64,000 nt of DNA from Bog-532 sp963775825 (GTDB lineage: Bacteria; Actinomycetota; Actinomycetes; Streptosporangiales; Streptosporangiaceae): contig CAVZKY010000032.1 of assembly GCA_963775825.1 (NCBI GenBank), positions 124,001 through 188,000 of the forward strand. The letters run 5' to 3'. A program made the translations under genes and the position numbers. Every line of letters begins with the position of its first letter. Position 1 is the first letter of the stretch. The notes under the pieces are model-generated. The model was given only the letters and a program-made list of their open reading frames with translations, was not told the DNA's origin and did not search any database. Below are positions 25,805 through 34,417 of the stretch, in pieces.

Positions 25805-27136
25805 TCATGGGCTCACGGCCGTCACACGGAGGCTGAGCGCCTCGTGTGAGGGAACCTTCATCACGAAAACGACAATATCGTCGCTGAGGCGCCCGCCGGT
25901 GAACGCGAGGGCGGCGAGATGGATGGCCTCCGCCATGGCCACCGCGGGCAGGTCGCCTAGCCCAGCGACCAGGCGGCGGAGCCGCTCATCGCCGTACAGG
26001 CTGCGGTCGGCACCGTTGCGGGCCTCGGTCACACCGTCGGAGAACAAGATCAGACTGTCGCCGGCCCGCAGCATCCTCCGCGAGTCGTGCAGTTCTGGAT
26101 CGGACAGCACCCCGAGCAGGGTTCCTGGCTTCCCGAACTCGTGCACGTAGCCGTTTGCGCTGCGTACCAGCGCCAGTGGGTGACCCGCCGAACTGATCCG
26201 GACCATGGCCCCGTCGGGGAAGGGTCGCACCGACATATAGATCGCGGTCAGAAAACGTGGGTCATCGGTCGGCCAGTCCAGCAGTACCTGGTTGAGGTCG
26301 GCCAGGATCAGGGCCGGCCGTGTCAGTCTCCGGGCCAAAGCCCGGAGGGTGTTGCGGGCTAGAGCGGTGTTTTTGGCGGCTATCGGGCCGTGGCCGCACA
26401 CGTCGCCGACCACCATCCCCCATGTTCTCCCCACCGAGGGGAACACATCGCAGAAATCCCCGAGGGTCTCCGTTCCTTTTCCGCCAACCGCGTACCGCGC
26501 CGCCACCTCCAGGCCCGGGACATTGGCCAGCCGCGGCGGAAGCAGGCTCTCCTCTAAGGTCTGGGCTAGGGCGACTCGTCTCGCGCTATGGGCCAGTGCG
26601 GCCCGCAGCGCAACTTCGCCCGACACAATCTTGGCCAAGGTCTCCAGGAGCGTGACGTCGCTGGCGCTCCATTGGCGTGGCTCCGGGTCGGCTGCCCAGA
26701 GCACCCCCAGTACATGACCATCCTGGTCATGGACCGGGATTCCGGCCCATGCCATCGTGCTCGCTGGACCCGGCGGGTCACTGATACCCGCGCGCCCGTC
26801 CACCCGGGTGTTATCAAAGATCAGCTTATGCCCGGAGCCAGCGACATCCGCACACATTAGTTGCTCAAACATGCTCGGCTGGCCACCGAAACCTGAAGGG
26901 CAGCTCATTGTGGGAAGTGAGCGCTTACCGGCAACCATAACGGACGCGCGCGCCGCTCTCAGCGAAATAACCGCCAGAGTCGCCACCCGACCCAACGATT
27001 CTTTCAGGCCTGTGGCGAGCAGATCAGTTTGCCCACTCGCTACCAGCCCGGCTGGTCCGCTCGTGTCCGCCGGCCTGGAATCCGGCATGATATCGGCGTG
27101 ATCAACAAGGCCTGATCTGGGATTGGTAATAGACAT
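25805..27136 (-). CDS. GAF-SpoIIE serine phosphatase (PP2C type)
   Basis: 443 residues. The N-terminal half (about residues 40-190) is GAF-like, with M-A-W-A-G-I-P-V-H-D-Q-D-G-H-V-L-G-V at its core. The C-terminal half (about 200-435) is a SpoIIE/PP2C phosphatase: L-E-E-S-L-L-P-P, DFCDVFP, G-M-V-V-G-D-V-C-G-H-G with metal-binding Asp, S-S-A-G-H-P, and L-I-L-F-S-D-G-V-T-E-A-R plus L-S-D-D-I-V. Such proteins dephosphorylate anti-anti-sigma factors in partner-switching networks that also use RsbW-like kinases, one of which is at 1639-2052. No membrane segment is seen. It appears monocistronic. Confidence 0.92.
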   Translation of the reverse strand: MSITNPRSGLVDHADIMPDSRPADTSGPAGLVASGQTDLLATGLKESLGRVATLAVISLRAARASVMVAGKRSLPTMSCPSGFGGQPSMFEQLMCADVAGSGHKLIFDNTRVDGRAGISDPPGPASTMAWAGIPVHDQDGHVLGVLWAADPEPRQWSASDVTLLETLAKIVSGEVALRAALAHSARRVALAQTLEESLLPPRLANVPGLEVAARYAVGGKGTETLGDFCDVFPSVGRTWGMVVGDVCGHGPIAAKNTALARNTLRALARRLTRPALILADLNQVLLDWPTDDPRFLTAIYMSVRPFPDGAMVRISSAGHPLALVRSANGYVHEFGKPGTLLGVLSDPELHDSRRMLRAGDSLILFSDGVTEARNGADRSLYGDERLRRLVAGLGDLPAVAMAEAIHLAALAFTGGRLSDDIVVFVMKVPSHEALSLRVTAVSP

Positions 27137-27430
27137 ACCCCTGCTCCCGCCCTGAGCATAATGACATTTTCGAACTCATGCCTGGACAAGGCGGGGTCTG
27201 AACCTCGACGGCCAAGTATAACCACACGACGGCTGGGCGAGATGCCGAATTCGCCAGCATTCCGGTCGATCATAATTTTGAATCCGGAAACATCCCCAGA
27301 ACGCCGGGATGGCATGCGTTGTCATTATATGCGTTATCCGGAGGAAATTAGCCCGATATGTGGCGTAGGAGGTACGGCCGGCTGTCAACGGTACCGCGGC
27401 CGCGTCAGCTCGGTAAGGCGCGGTCAGCGG

Positions 27431-28372
27431 TCAGCGGGCGCCGGGCCGCTGGACGGCCTCGGCAGCCGCGGCCAGGGCCTGCTGCAGCGCATCAGTGAGC
27501 GGGGTCCCCGGGCGGGCGAGCGCGGCGGCCAGGACACCGGCCAGGGTGTCTCCCGCGCCGGTGGTGTCCACGACCCGCTCCACATGCGGAGCGGGCAAGC
27601 GCTGGGTCCCGTGCTCGGCGGCGAGCACCGCGCCGTCCGGCCCGAGGGTGATGACCACGGACCGAGGGCCCCGCGCGAGCAAGCGCCCGGCTGCGTGCTC
27701 CGCATTGTCACGGTCAATGTCGCCGCTGCCGAGCAGCACGCCCGCCTCATGCTCGTTGACCAGCAGCGGGTCCAGGCCCGACAGCAGCTGGTCCGGTACC
27801 GGCTGGGCGGGGGCCAGGGTGACCACTGGCCGGGTGCCGGCTGCCATGGCCCGCTGAACGGCGCAGGCCACGGTGTCGACCGGTACTTCCAGCTGCGCGA
27901 GCAGCACAGCGGCGCGCGCCACGTCCGCGTCACGGACCTCGACGTCATGGGGCGTGAGCTGCATGTTGGCACCGGGGGCGAGCACGATGGAGTTCTCACC
28001 GTCCGGTGTCACCGTGATGTAGGCCATGCCAGTGGCCACACCGGGCACCGACATGATCAAGTTGGTGTCCACGTGCGACCGGCGAAGGTCGTCGGTCATG
28101 CGGGCGCCAGTGCGGTCATCGCCGACCTTGGCCAGCAGCCGGACGTCCGCACCGGCCCGGGCTGCCGCTACCGCCTGGTTGGCTCCCTTACCGCCCGGAA
28201 CGCGCTGCCGGCCCGTCGCGATAATGGTTTCTCCCGGTCCCGGCCTGCGTGGCACCTGCAGCACGACGTCTTCGTTCACCGAACCGACCACCAGGACCAG
28301 GCCACGATCACCCGGCCGGGCAGGCTGAGCGGCGGCCGGATCGGTCTTACCGGCGGCCGGATCGCTGGTCAC
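27431..28372 (-). CDS. rbsK: Ribokinase (PfkB family)
   Basis: 313 residues from GTG 28372 with GGAG upstream; the frame is open for 65 more codons without a better start. The PfkB signatures are clear: G-S-V-N-E-D near the start, V-P-G-G-K-G-A-N-Q-A-V-A-A-A-R-A-G, N-E-H-E-A-G, and D-T-T-G-A-G-D-T-L-A-G-V with the catalytic Asp near residue 260. It phosphorylates ribose, or a related sugar, at the cytoplasmic side. No sugar transporter is adjacent. The rpiA gene 10 kb away would take the product further. Substrate assignment is by similarity to ribokinases with the N-x-D/N-Q-A pattern. Confidence 0.88.
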   Translation of the reverse strand: MTSDPAAGKTDPAAAQPARPGDRGLVLVVGSVNEDVVLQVPRRPGPGETIIATGRQRVPGGKGANQAVAAARAGADVRLLAKVGDDRTGARMTDDLRRSHVDTNLIMSVPGVATGMAYITVTPDGENSIVLAPGANMQLTPHDVEVRDADVARAAVLLAQLEVPVDTVACAVQRAMAAGTRPVVTLAPAQPVPDQLLSGLDPLLVNEHEAGVLLGSGDIDRDNAEHAAGRLLARGPRSVVITLGPDGAVLAAEHGTQRLPAPHVERVVDTTGAGDTLAGVLAAALARPGTPLTDALQQALAAAAEAVQRPGAR

Positions 28373-28707
28373 GTCTTCTCCGCGTGTCACCGGTGGCCAT
28401 AAGCGCCTCCTATGACAGAAAGCAGTACCTGTCAAGTACCCACGAGGTGCAACGTAAACAGCCGTGACCGGATCCGTGAGGGGGCCAGGGCCGTGGGAGA
28501 CGGAGGTCCGCGCAGCACCGGCGCTGATCGGCGCATGAGGCGCAGATGGCCGACTACCTCCTCGCAACGAAAGCCGCGCGGCTGTTCCCCGGGTAAGCAG
28601 GCGCCTGCTCGACTCGCGGCAGGATAATGTGACCGGTTAAGTAACGTTCAGCTCCCAGATTCGGAAATCCCGCGCGAACCCTGCCAGCTGATGATGAACT
28701 ATTGATC

Positions 28708-29229
28708 ATGACTTCTGAATGGCTCAGCGGTGCTTTCGCAGCTTTGGGCGCGGTGCTCGGTGCAGGCGCAACACTAACGGCTGGACTAATAGGTAACAGC
28801 ACTCAACGAGGACTGGCGGAGGCCAGTCGCAAGGCGCAGATTGCTGAGACGCGACGCGAAGCCTACGCCGGATACCTGACCACAGTCTACAATTTTATGG
28901 ACGGGGCACGTGAACTCATCGCTAAGCTAGCGGAAAACGCTGACACGAGTGAGTACGATGCCGCTCATCGTGCCTACCTCGAAGATTGGGGTCATCTGCA
29001 ACCCACATACGCGCCAGTCCTCATTGCCGGACCAAGCCAAATTGAAAAGAGCGCTGAAAACTTGCGTTTCTGTCTTGGTAACCTAGCGGATAAATGCGAC
29101 GCGTGGTATAAGGCCCGGAAAGACGATGATAAACTTTACGACGCGGATGAAGCTCTCAACGCACAGCTGGCAGCCAGAGACGCCCGGTCTAAATTCGCCT
29201 CAGCCGCCCGGGACCACGTATACGGTTGA
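28708..29229 (+). CDS. Hypothetical protein with N-terminal membrane helix
   Basis: 173 residues from ATG 28708; a TTG two codons upstream in frame is less likely. The N-terminus (about residues 6-30, A-F-A-A-L-G-A-V-L-G-A-G-A-T-L) is one membrane segment; the rest is charged, helical and cytoplasmic, including R-R-E-A-Y-A-G-Y-L and R-A-Y-L-E-D-W-G-H. Base composition is noticeably less GC-rich than the surrounding genes, with many codons ending in A or T, so it may be acquired. No family assigned. It could serve phage or defence functions, as do other small membrane-anchored helical proteins, but nothing shows that. Confidence 0.75.
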   Translation: MTSEWLSGAFAALGAVLGAGATLTAGLIGNSTQRGLAEASRKAQIAETRREAYAGYLTTVYNFMDGARELIAKLAENADTSEYDAAHRAYLEDWGHLQPTYAPVLIAGPSQIEKSAENLRFCLGNLADKCDAWYKARKDDDKLYDADEALNAQLAARDARSKFASAARDHVYG

Positions 29230-29249
29230 GTTGGTTCGCGGGCCGCAGC

Positions 29250-29870
29250 TCACTCAAAACCCGACGTGTCGCCTGCCCCACGCCGTACGATCTCGGGTTC
29301 CTGCTGGGAGAAGTCGATCACCGTTGTCGGCCCGGTGCCGCAGTCGCCCGAATCGATCACCGCATCCACGGCGTGTTCGAGTTGCTCGGCAATCTCCCAC
29401 CCTTGGGTCATGGGTTCGTCCTGGCCGGGCAGCAGCAGGGTGGTCGAGACGAGCGGCTCGCCGAGTTCGGCGAGCAGCGCCTGCGTCGCCACGTGGCGCG
29501 GGATCCGCACCCCGACGGTCTTCTTTCCCGGGTGCTGCAATCTGCGCGGCACCTCCTTGGTCGCGGGCAGAATGAAGGTATAACTGCCGGGGGTTGCCGC
29601 CTTGATAGCCCGGAATACCGGGTTAGCCACGTAGACGAACTGGCCGAGCTGGGCAAAGTCCTGGCACACCAGCGTGAGGTGGTGCCGGTCGTCGAGGTGG
29701 CGGATCGACCTGATCCTCGTGATGCCGTTCCTGTTGCCGAGCTGGCACCCGAGCGCGTAGCAGGAGTCCGTCGGGTAGGCGATCACGCCGCCTGAACGCA
29801 CGATGTCAGCGATCTGGATGATCGCACGCCGCTGCGGGTTGGCCGGATGGATGTCGAAGTACCTGGCCAT
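29250..29870 (-). CDS. yciO: YciO/YrdC-Sua5 domain protein
   Basis: 206 residues, the same length as E. coli YciO as I recall it, lacking the extra C-terminal Sua5 domain. Landmarks: GGVIAYPTDSCYALGC, R-H-L-D-D-R-H-H-L-T-L-V-C-Q-D, GSYTFILPATKEVPRRLQHPG, T-V-G-V-R-I-P, and P-T-T-V-I-D near the end. The order and wording fit YciO better than TsaC. YrdC-domain proteins bind nucleotides and RNA; TsaC/Sua5 make threonylcarbamoyl-AMP for tRNA t6A, while the YciO branch has a less certain role. Confidence 0.9.
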   Translation of the reverse strand: MARYFDIHPANPQRRAIIQIADIVRSGGVIAYPTDSCYALGCQLGNRNGITRIRSIRHLDDRHHLTLVCQDFAQLGQFVYVANPVFRAIKAATPGSYTFILPATKEVPRRLQHPGKKTVGVRIPRHVATQALLAELGEPLVSTTLLLPGQDEPMTQGWEIAEQLEHAVDAVIDSGDCGTGPTTVIDFSQQEPEIVRRGAGDTSGFE

Positions 29871-29935
29871 ACGGCAAGCTTAGGGGCATGGACGGTCGAT
29901 GGCGGGCGGCAGTACCGCCCACCGGGCAACCGGCC

Positions 29936-30406
29936 TCACGGCCGTGGCCGTTCTTTGACCCCCGCCGCGAGCAGGCCGACGACCTCAGCAATGCGGGCCG
30001 CGCGCAGATCCGGCCGGCGGGTTGTCGCATCAATCCAGCGCAGGTAAGCCTTGCGGTAAAACTGCGCCAGCGTATCGAAGAATGCGCCCGCCGCTGGGTT
30101 AGCCGCGAGCGCCGCAGCGATATCGTCGGCGAGATCGCCGCGCTGCGGGCCTTCCGGGGCCAGCTCGGCAGTCACCTCATCGCCGATCGCGATTCCCATG
30201 CTGATCAGGCGCTTCGGGGTCAGGAGCAGCACCCATCCGCGGTCGGCCGGCACGAGCCTGGTGCGGATCCGGCAGCCGCCGATCGTGCCGCTGACGGGAT
30301 GATCGGCCTTCGCGCCCCACGCCTCATCTGGGTCGAACGGCACCATGATGACCGCGCTGTCCCGGGGCCCGGCGGCGATGACGGCGCGGAAACGCTGCGA
30401 ACCCAT
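29936..30406 (-). CDS. DUF1905 / YdeI-associated domain protein
   Basis: 156 residues from ATG 30406 (M-G-S-Q-R-F-R-A-V-I); the frame is open upstream but typical members start here. The N-terminal DUF1905 barrel is visible as S-A-V-I-M-V-P-F-D-P-D-E-A-W-G, V-S-G-T-I-G-G-C-R-I-R-T-R-L and G-W-V-L-L-L-T-P-K. The C-terminal bacteriocin-protection (OmdA/YdeI) helix follows: F-F-D-T-L-A-Q-F-Y-R-K-A-Y-L-R-W-I. Function unknown; the YdeI family has been linked to resistance to peptides. It is divergent from the class II aldolase gene. Confidence 0.85.
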   Translation of the reverse strand: MGSQRFRAVIAAGPRDSAVIMVPFDPDEAWGAKADHPVSGTIGGCRIRTRLVPADRGWVLLLTPKRLISMGIAIGDEVTAELAPEGPQRGDLADDIAAALAANPAAGAFFDTLAQFYRKAYLRWIDATTRRPDLRAARIAEVVGLLAAGVKERPRP

Positions 30407-30629
30407 GACCCCATCGTGGCATGGCAGCGGCGATCGCGAGAGGTCAGCCGCAGCGGCCAGATCTCGCCGCTGATCGACCATCATCGCGGCATGATCAACC
30501 GCCCGCGAGGCGCGTAGCTGCGTGTTGCCTTGTTCAGGCCGCGATGCCTGGATACGTTGGGCGGGCGAGCTAGTGGCACCAGGTTCCTCCGGCTGGGTGG
30601 CTGGTGCGCTTGCCGGGGGGAGGTTCATC

Positions 30630-31298
30630 GTGGACAGGGGACTGGCGGTTCAGGTGGCCGACATCGCTCTGCGCGTGGTTGCCAGCGGAGCGATCTCGGC
30701 GAATGGGCACGGCAACGTCAGCGTGCGGGTCCCAGGGGCGGAGGAGATGTACTTCACCGCCGGCCCGTCCCTGCGCGACCATCCGGCCTCCATGGTGGTG
30801 CGGGTAGGGCTGGACGGGACCCTGCTGGAGGGCGATCTGCCGCCCATCCAGGGCGCTGTGGTCGCCATGCATACGGCGATGTACGCCGACAATCCCGAGG
30901 TCAACTGTGTCCTGCATACCCATTCGCCCTACGCGACCGCTTACGCGGTCGCCCGCCGGCCTATCGGGTGCTGGGTAGAGGCATTGGCCATGTTCGGCCT
31001 TCCCAGTGGCGTCCCCGTGGCTGGGTATGGGCCGCGCGGGTCCGACGAAGCCGTCGCCAGCATCCGGGCCGCGGTGATTCCCGGGGTGCCGGCGGTGCTG
31101 CTGGCCAATCACGGGGTGCTGATCTTTCACCGCACGCCCGACCTTGCCATCCTGGTCGGCTCGGTAGTCGAGGAGGCAGCGCAGGCGGGCATTAACGCCG
31201 CCGGGCTGGGCGGCCCGGCCGAAATCCCCGAAAACCTCCGGGCCGCGGCCCTGCAACGTGCGATGACCTTCGACAGCCGCGGAACCATACACGCCTGA
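30630..31298 (+). CDS. Class II aldolase/adducin family protein
   Basis: 222 residues from GTG 30630 with GGGGAGG about seven bases upstream. The fold signature is present: S-A-N-G-H-G-N-V-S-V-R-V-P, the zinc pair in V-L-H-T-H-S-P-Y-A-T-A (residues near 92-102), and the third His in A-N-H-G-V-L-I-F. Family members are zinc aldolases or epimerases (fuculose-phosphate aldolase, AraD). The Glu that usually precedes the first His pair is not obvious; the stretch P-P-I-Q-G-A-V-V-A-M-H occupies this place, so catalysis may differ. Substrate unknown. Confidence 0.85.
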   Translation: MDRGLAVQVADIALRVVASGAISANGHGNVSVRVPGAEEMYFTAGPSLRDHPASMVVRVGLDGTLLEGDLPPIQGAVVAMHTAMYADNPEVNCVLHTHSPYATAYAVARRPIGCWVEALAMFGLPSGVPVAGYGPRGSDEAVASIRAAVIPGVPAVLLANHGVLIFHRTPDLAILVGSVVEEAAQAGINAAGLGGPAEIPENLRAAALQRAMTFDSRGTIHA

Positions 31299-31365
31299 CT
31301 GTCATGCCTGACTGACACTATGGCAGTGATCCGGCTGGTCACGACTACGGCGTATCCTCCACGGC

Positions 31366-31824
31366 ATGACTGTCGAGGTGACCGTGAAAACCGTCGAGCC
31401 GACGCCGACGGCGGTGGTGGCGGCGGCCGCGACGTGGGCGGAGTTCCCGAAGATGTGGGGGCCGATGCTGGACAAGGTGTGGAGCTTTCTTCGGGGCGAC
31501 GCCCCGGAAGGGCTCTACACGCAGGGGCACAACATCATGCTCTACAAGGACGAGGTCCCCAACGTCGAAGTCGGCGTTCAGGTGACCGGCTCATTCGATC
31601 CCGCCGGTCATGTTGTCGCGTCCACGCTTCCGGGCGGGCTCGTCGCCATCGCGACCCACACCGGCCCGATCGCCAAGATCGGCGATACTCATCAGGCAGT
31701 GCGCGAGTGGAGCAAGGCGAACGGGTCCCGGCTGGCCGGCCCTCGCTGGGAGATCTACGGCGATCCCGACCCGTCGACCGGCGACTTCGATGTGGACGTG
31801 TTCTGGTCGCTGGTGGCGCCGTAA
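31366..31824 (+). CDS. GyrI-like effector-binding domain protein
   Basis: 152 residues. Starts M-T-V-E-V-T-V-K-T-V-E-P and shows the GyrI/SOUL-type SHS2 pattern: W-A-E-F-P-K-M-W-G-P-M-L-D, G-H-N-I-M-L-Y-K-D, V-E-V-G-V-Q-V and L-V-A-I-A-T-H-T-G-P-I-A-K-I-G, ending D-V-D-V-F-W-S-L. These stand-alone domains bind small hydrophobic molecules or hydrolyse cyclopropanoid antibiotics; some act as gyrase inhibitors. It is a single-gene unit between the aldolase and VOC genes. Confidence 0.85.
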   Translation: MTVEVTVKTVEPTPTAVVAAAATWAEFPKMWGPMLDKVWSFLRGDAPEGLYTQGHNIMLYKDEVPNVEVGVQVTGSFDPAGHVVASTLPGGLVAIATHTGPIAKIGDTHQAVREWSKANGSRLAGPRWEIYGDPDPSTGDFDVDVFWSLVAP

Positions 31825-31931
31825 CCCGGACATTTCCGGGATGTGGGTGGCGCGATCTCCTCAGCAATCAGCGCCGGCAGGAGAGTACGCGTTCACGAGA
31901 TGCGATCCGTCGTGCCGCGCATACTGTCGGC

Positions 31932-32303
31932 ATGCCTGTCCGACTCCATCACATCGTCATCGACGCTCACGATCTGCCTGGCCTGGCCCGTTTCTGGACG
32001 CAAGCGCTTGACTGGGAGATTCTCTCCGAGCGCGAAACCGAGATCGTCATCGGGACCGGCGAGAACGCGCCTGTCGGCATGTGCTTCATGCCGGTTTCCG
32101 ATCCCAAAACGGTCAAGAACCGGGTGCATCTTGACCTAACCAGCAGCGCCGTGGACCGCGATCAGGAAATTGACCGCCTTCTTGCGCTCGGGGCGCGCCG
32201 AGTCGACATCGGGCAGACCGGCGCTGAGTCCTGGACTGTCCTTGCCGATCCTGAGGGAAACGAGTTCTGCGTAGTGCGCCCGAAGGAAACTCTCATTGGT
32301 TAA
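31932..32303 (+). CDS. VOC family (glyoxalase-like) protein
   Basis: 123 residues from ATG 31932. VOC/DUF-type glyoxalase pattern: L-H-H-I-V-I-D-A-H-D-L-P-G-L-A-R-F-W, N-R-V-H-L-D-L, and W-T-V-L-A-D-P-E-G-N-E-F-C-V-V with the last metal-ligand Glu. Actinobacteria have many such single-domain proteins, some antibiotic-binding, others enzymes of unknown substrate. The first His (H6) and E in the last block are in place. Confidence 0.87.
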   Translation: MPVRLHHIVIDAHDLPGLARFWTQALDWEILSERETEIVIGTGENAPVGMCFMPVSDPKTVKNRVHLDLTSSAVDRDQEIDRLLALGARRVDIGQTGAESWTVLADPEGNEFCVVRPKETLIG

Positions 32304-32380
32304 GGCCGCGTGGCGGTCGAGGTGTATGCAGCGGGATTGCCTGTGATCTGGCTGAGGAGAGGCACCGTTACGGTGGCACA

Positions 32381-32911
32381 ATGACCGGTATGCCGGCTTA
32401 CCGTGGCGAGGACCCTGCCGAACCTGCAGCCGCGCCGGCTGGATCCGCCGCAAGCTCATCGGCGGATGGCTCGTCCGGACGGCAAAGCGTACCCGCCGCC
32501 ACACGCTCGATCTGGGTCCTCGAACACGTGCAGGACTGGGTCACGGTCGCAGTCGGGGTCGTGCTGATTGCACTGGCCGTCGTTCTGCTGATCGCCGGGA
32601 TCGTTGATTTCCTCGATGGGTCCTCTGGGCCGATCTCGGTCGGCGCCCCGATCCTGCTCGATCGCGTCCTGCTCGTCCTGATTCTGGTCGAGATCGTATA
32701 CACGGTCGTGCTGTCCTTGCGCGCGCACCGTCTGGTGGCCCAGCCGTTCATTGTCGTTGGGCTGATCGCGGTCGTCCGCCGCATCCTGTTCGTGCTGACT
32801 CCCGGCAGCACCGCTATCAGCACGGCGGAACTAGCGTTGCTCATCGCGATGGTGGCCGTGTTTATCGCCGGGCTTGTTGTGGTCAGCCGCTTCGAGAAGG
32901 GCGATGACTGA
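32381..32911 (+). CDS. PsiE-like membrane protein
   Basis: 176 residues. A polar Ala/Ser/Pro-rich N-terminus (about 40 residues) is followed by four membrane segments (about 54-75, 90-112, 120-138, 147-168), the PsiE (phosphate-starvation-inducible E) arrangement. The block Q-P-F-I-V-V-G-L-I-A-V-V-R-R-I-L-F-V-L is characteristic. PsiE function is unknown. No Pho box is evident upstream. Confidence 0.82.
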   Translation: MTGMPAYRGEDPAEPAAAPAGSAASSSADGSSGRQSVPAATRSIWVLEHVQDWVTVAVGVVLIALAVVLLIAGIVDFLDGSSGPISVGAPILLDRVLLVLILVEIVYTVVLSLRAHRLVAQPFIVVGLIAVVRRILFVLTPGSTAISTAELALLIAMVAVFIAGLVVVSRFEKGDD

Positions 32912-33320
32912 GCGGAATACCCGGTCCCCCTGGCATACCCGGTCCCCACTGGCCACTCAGGCGGCACGGTATGATCGCGAGGCCCTCGATAGCGACCCGG
33001 GTGCCTTCCGGCCGGCCCGCGTCTCGTCGAACGCGTCCTGGCTGCCGTGCCGATGCTGCGTGAGCCCCAGGCGAGCTCGCAGGGGCGAGAGGATCGGAGC
33101 CGGCACGGCGCCGCTGTCGCGAGCCGTTTTCCGCTGGGCCCGGCGCCCCTGGCGCGCTACCTGCGGCATGAGTAAGTAGTCTGCGAGTGTGCCTGGCCGT
33201 TCCTGTCATCTCCCGGGTGATCGGATCGACCTTGGCGAGAAAACCTCAATGCGCCAGGCTCGTGCCCCGACTACCGCCCAGCCCGTTCCCGGCGCCTCTT
33301 CTTCCTCCCTGGAGCCTGAC
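32912..33320. other. Region without confident gene before the lipoyl protein
   Basis: About 400 bases. Frames here are Arg-rich and look like non-coding GC-rich shadow. If the lipoyl protein starts at the upstream ATG 33249, the last 72 bases are coding. No hairpin or regulatory site was identified. Confidence 0.35.
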
Positions 33321-33932
33321 GTGGATATCACAGTTCCCAACATCGGCCACTTCGTCGACGTGCTGGTCATCGAGGTGCATGTGACCACCGGCGACGTCGT
33401 AGCCGCCGAGGATCCGCTCATCACGCTGGAGTCCGACAAGGCCACGCTGGACGTTCCCGCGCCGGTCGCGGGAACAGCCGACGAAGTTGCCGCCCGGGTC
33501 GGTGACCGGGTATCCGAAGGGGACCTCATCCTGCGGCTCAACGCCGCGCCGGGATCCGGCGGCCCGGCCACCGCGCCGATAAAGGAGCGCGTCACCGAGG
33601 ACGCGGCCGCCGCGCCGGCCGAGCCACCGGGCGACGGCTCGCCCAGCGGGATTGACGAGGGCATCGAGGTCACAATCCCCGATATCGGCCATTTCATCGA
33701 CGTGCCAGTGATCGAGGTACATGTGGCCGCCGGTGACGTGGTCAGCGGCAAGGATCCGCTGATCACCCTGGAGTCTGACAAGGCCACGTTGGACATCCCG
33801 GCGCCCGTGGCCGGAACCATCGCGGCCGTCCGGGTGGCCGTAGGCGACAACGTCTCCGCCGGCGACGTCATTGCCGACCTGCGCCCAGGCCAGCAGCCAG
33901 TGCCCGGGCAGCCGCAGCAGCAAGCACCATAG
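33321..33932 (+). CDS. Stand-alone tandem lipoyl-domain protein
   Basis: 203 residues from GTG 33321 (GGAG seven bases upstream, start like E2 proteins: V-D-I-T-V-P-N-I-G); ATG 33249 would add 24 residues. Two lipoyl/biotinyl domains of the AceF type (about 1-76 and 118-193) each carry the lipoylation motif E-S-D-K-A-T and G-H-F-x-D-V-x-V-I-E-V. They are joined by an Ala/Pro/Glu-rich linker. There is no peripheral-subunit-binding or acyltransferase domain, and the gene ends after the second lipoyl domain. So it could serve as a swinging-arm carrier for another complex or be a truncated E2. No dehydrogenase genes are adjacent. Confidence 0.88.
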   Translation: MDITVPNIGHFVDVLVIEVHVTTGDVVAAEDPLITLESDKATLDVPAPVAGTADEVAARVGDRVSEGDLILRLNAAPGSGGPATAPIKERVTEDAAAAPAEPPGDGSPSGIDEGIEVTIPDIGHFIDVPVIEVHVAAGDVVSGKDPLITLESDKATLDIPAPVAGTIAAVRVAVGDNVSAGDVIADLRPGQQPVPGQPQQQAP

Positions 33933-34032
33933 CCGCGCCCGGCCCGGCGGACACCTGAGAGCCCTGGCCGGAGCCCGCACGCAGGTCCGGTAGAACCCGG
34001 CCGTAACCGAGAAACGCCGGTACGCCTCGCTC

Positions 34033-34260
34033 GTGACGACGGCCAGCACGCTAGGGAAGCCGCAGGGCTGGACTCGCGGACTGCTGCGCTGCGGCCAGGC
34101 GGCCGGTCCTGTCTTCGTGGCGGTCTTCCTGGTCGAGGGCGCCGTCCGGGATGGCTACCGGCCGCTGCGCCACCCCGTCAGCTCTCTCGCGCTTGGACCA
34201 CGCTGCTGGATCCAGGCCGGGAACTTCGCCGTGGCAGGGACATTGTTCCTGGTTGCTTAG
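34033..34260 (+). pseudogene. DUF998 membrane protein, truncated
   Basis: 75 codons covering only the first membrane segment and following loop of a DUF998 protein: A-A-G-P-V-F-V-A-V-F-L-V-E-G-A, R-D-G-Y-R-P-L-R-H-P-V-S-S-L-A-L-G, G-N-F-A-V-A-G-T-L-F-L-V-A and a stop. Full members have about 200 residues and six segments; nothing more is recognisable downstream. Confidence 0.7.
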
Positions 34261-34417
34261 GCAAATTGTTTTCGGTGCGTCACGTATCAAAGCAGCTAGC
34301 ATCATCTTGCTCGCCTGTTACGCGCTGGCGTAAATGCCGATGGCGCCTGGGCCGCTATGCAGTGACGCAAACCCGGTATCGATGTCCCAGTAGGGAGCGG
34401 GCCACCAGGCACCGGTC

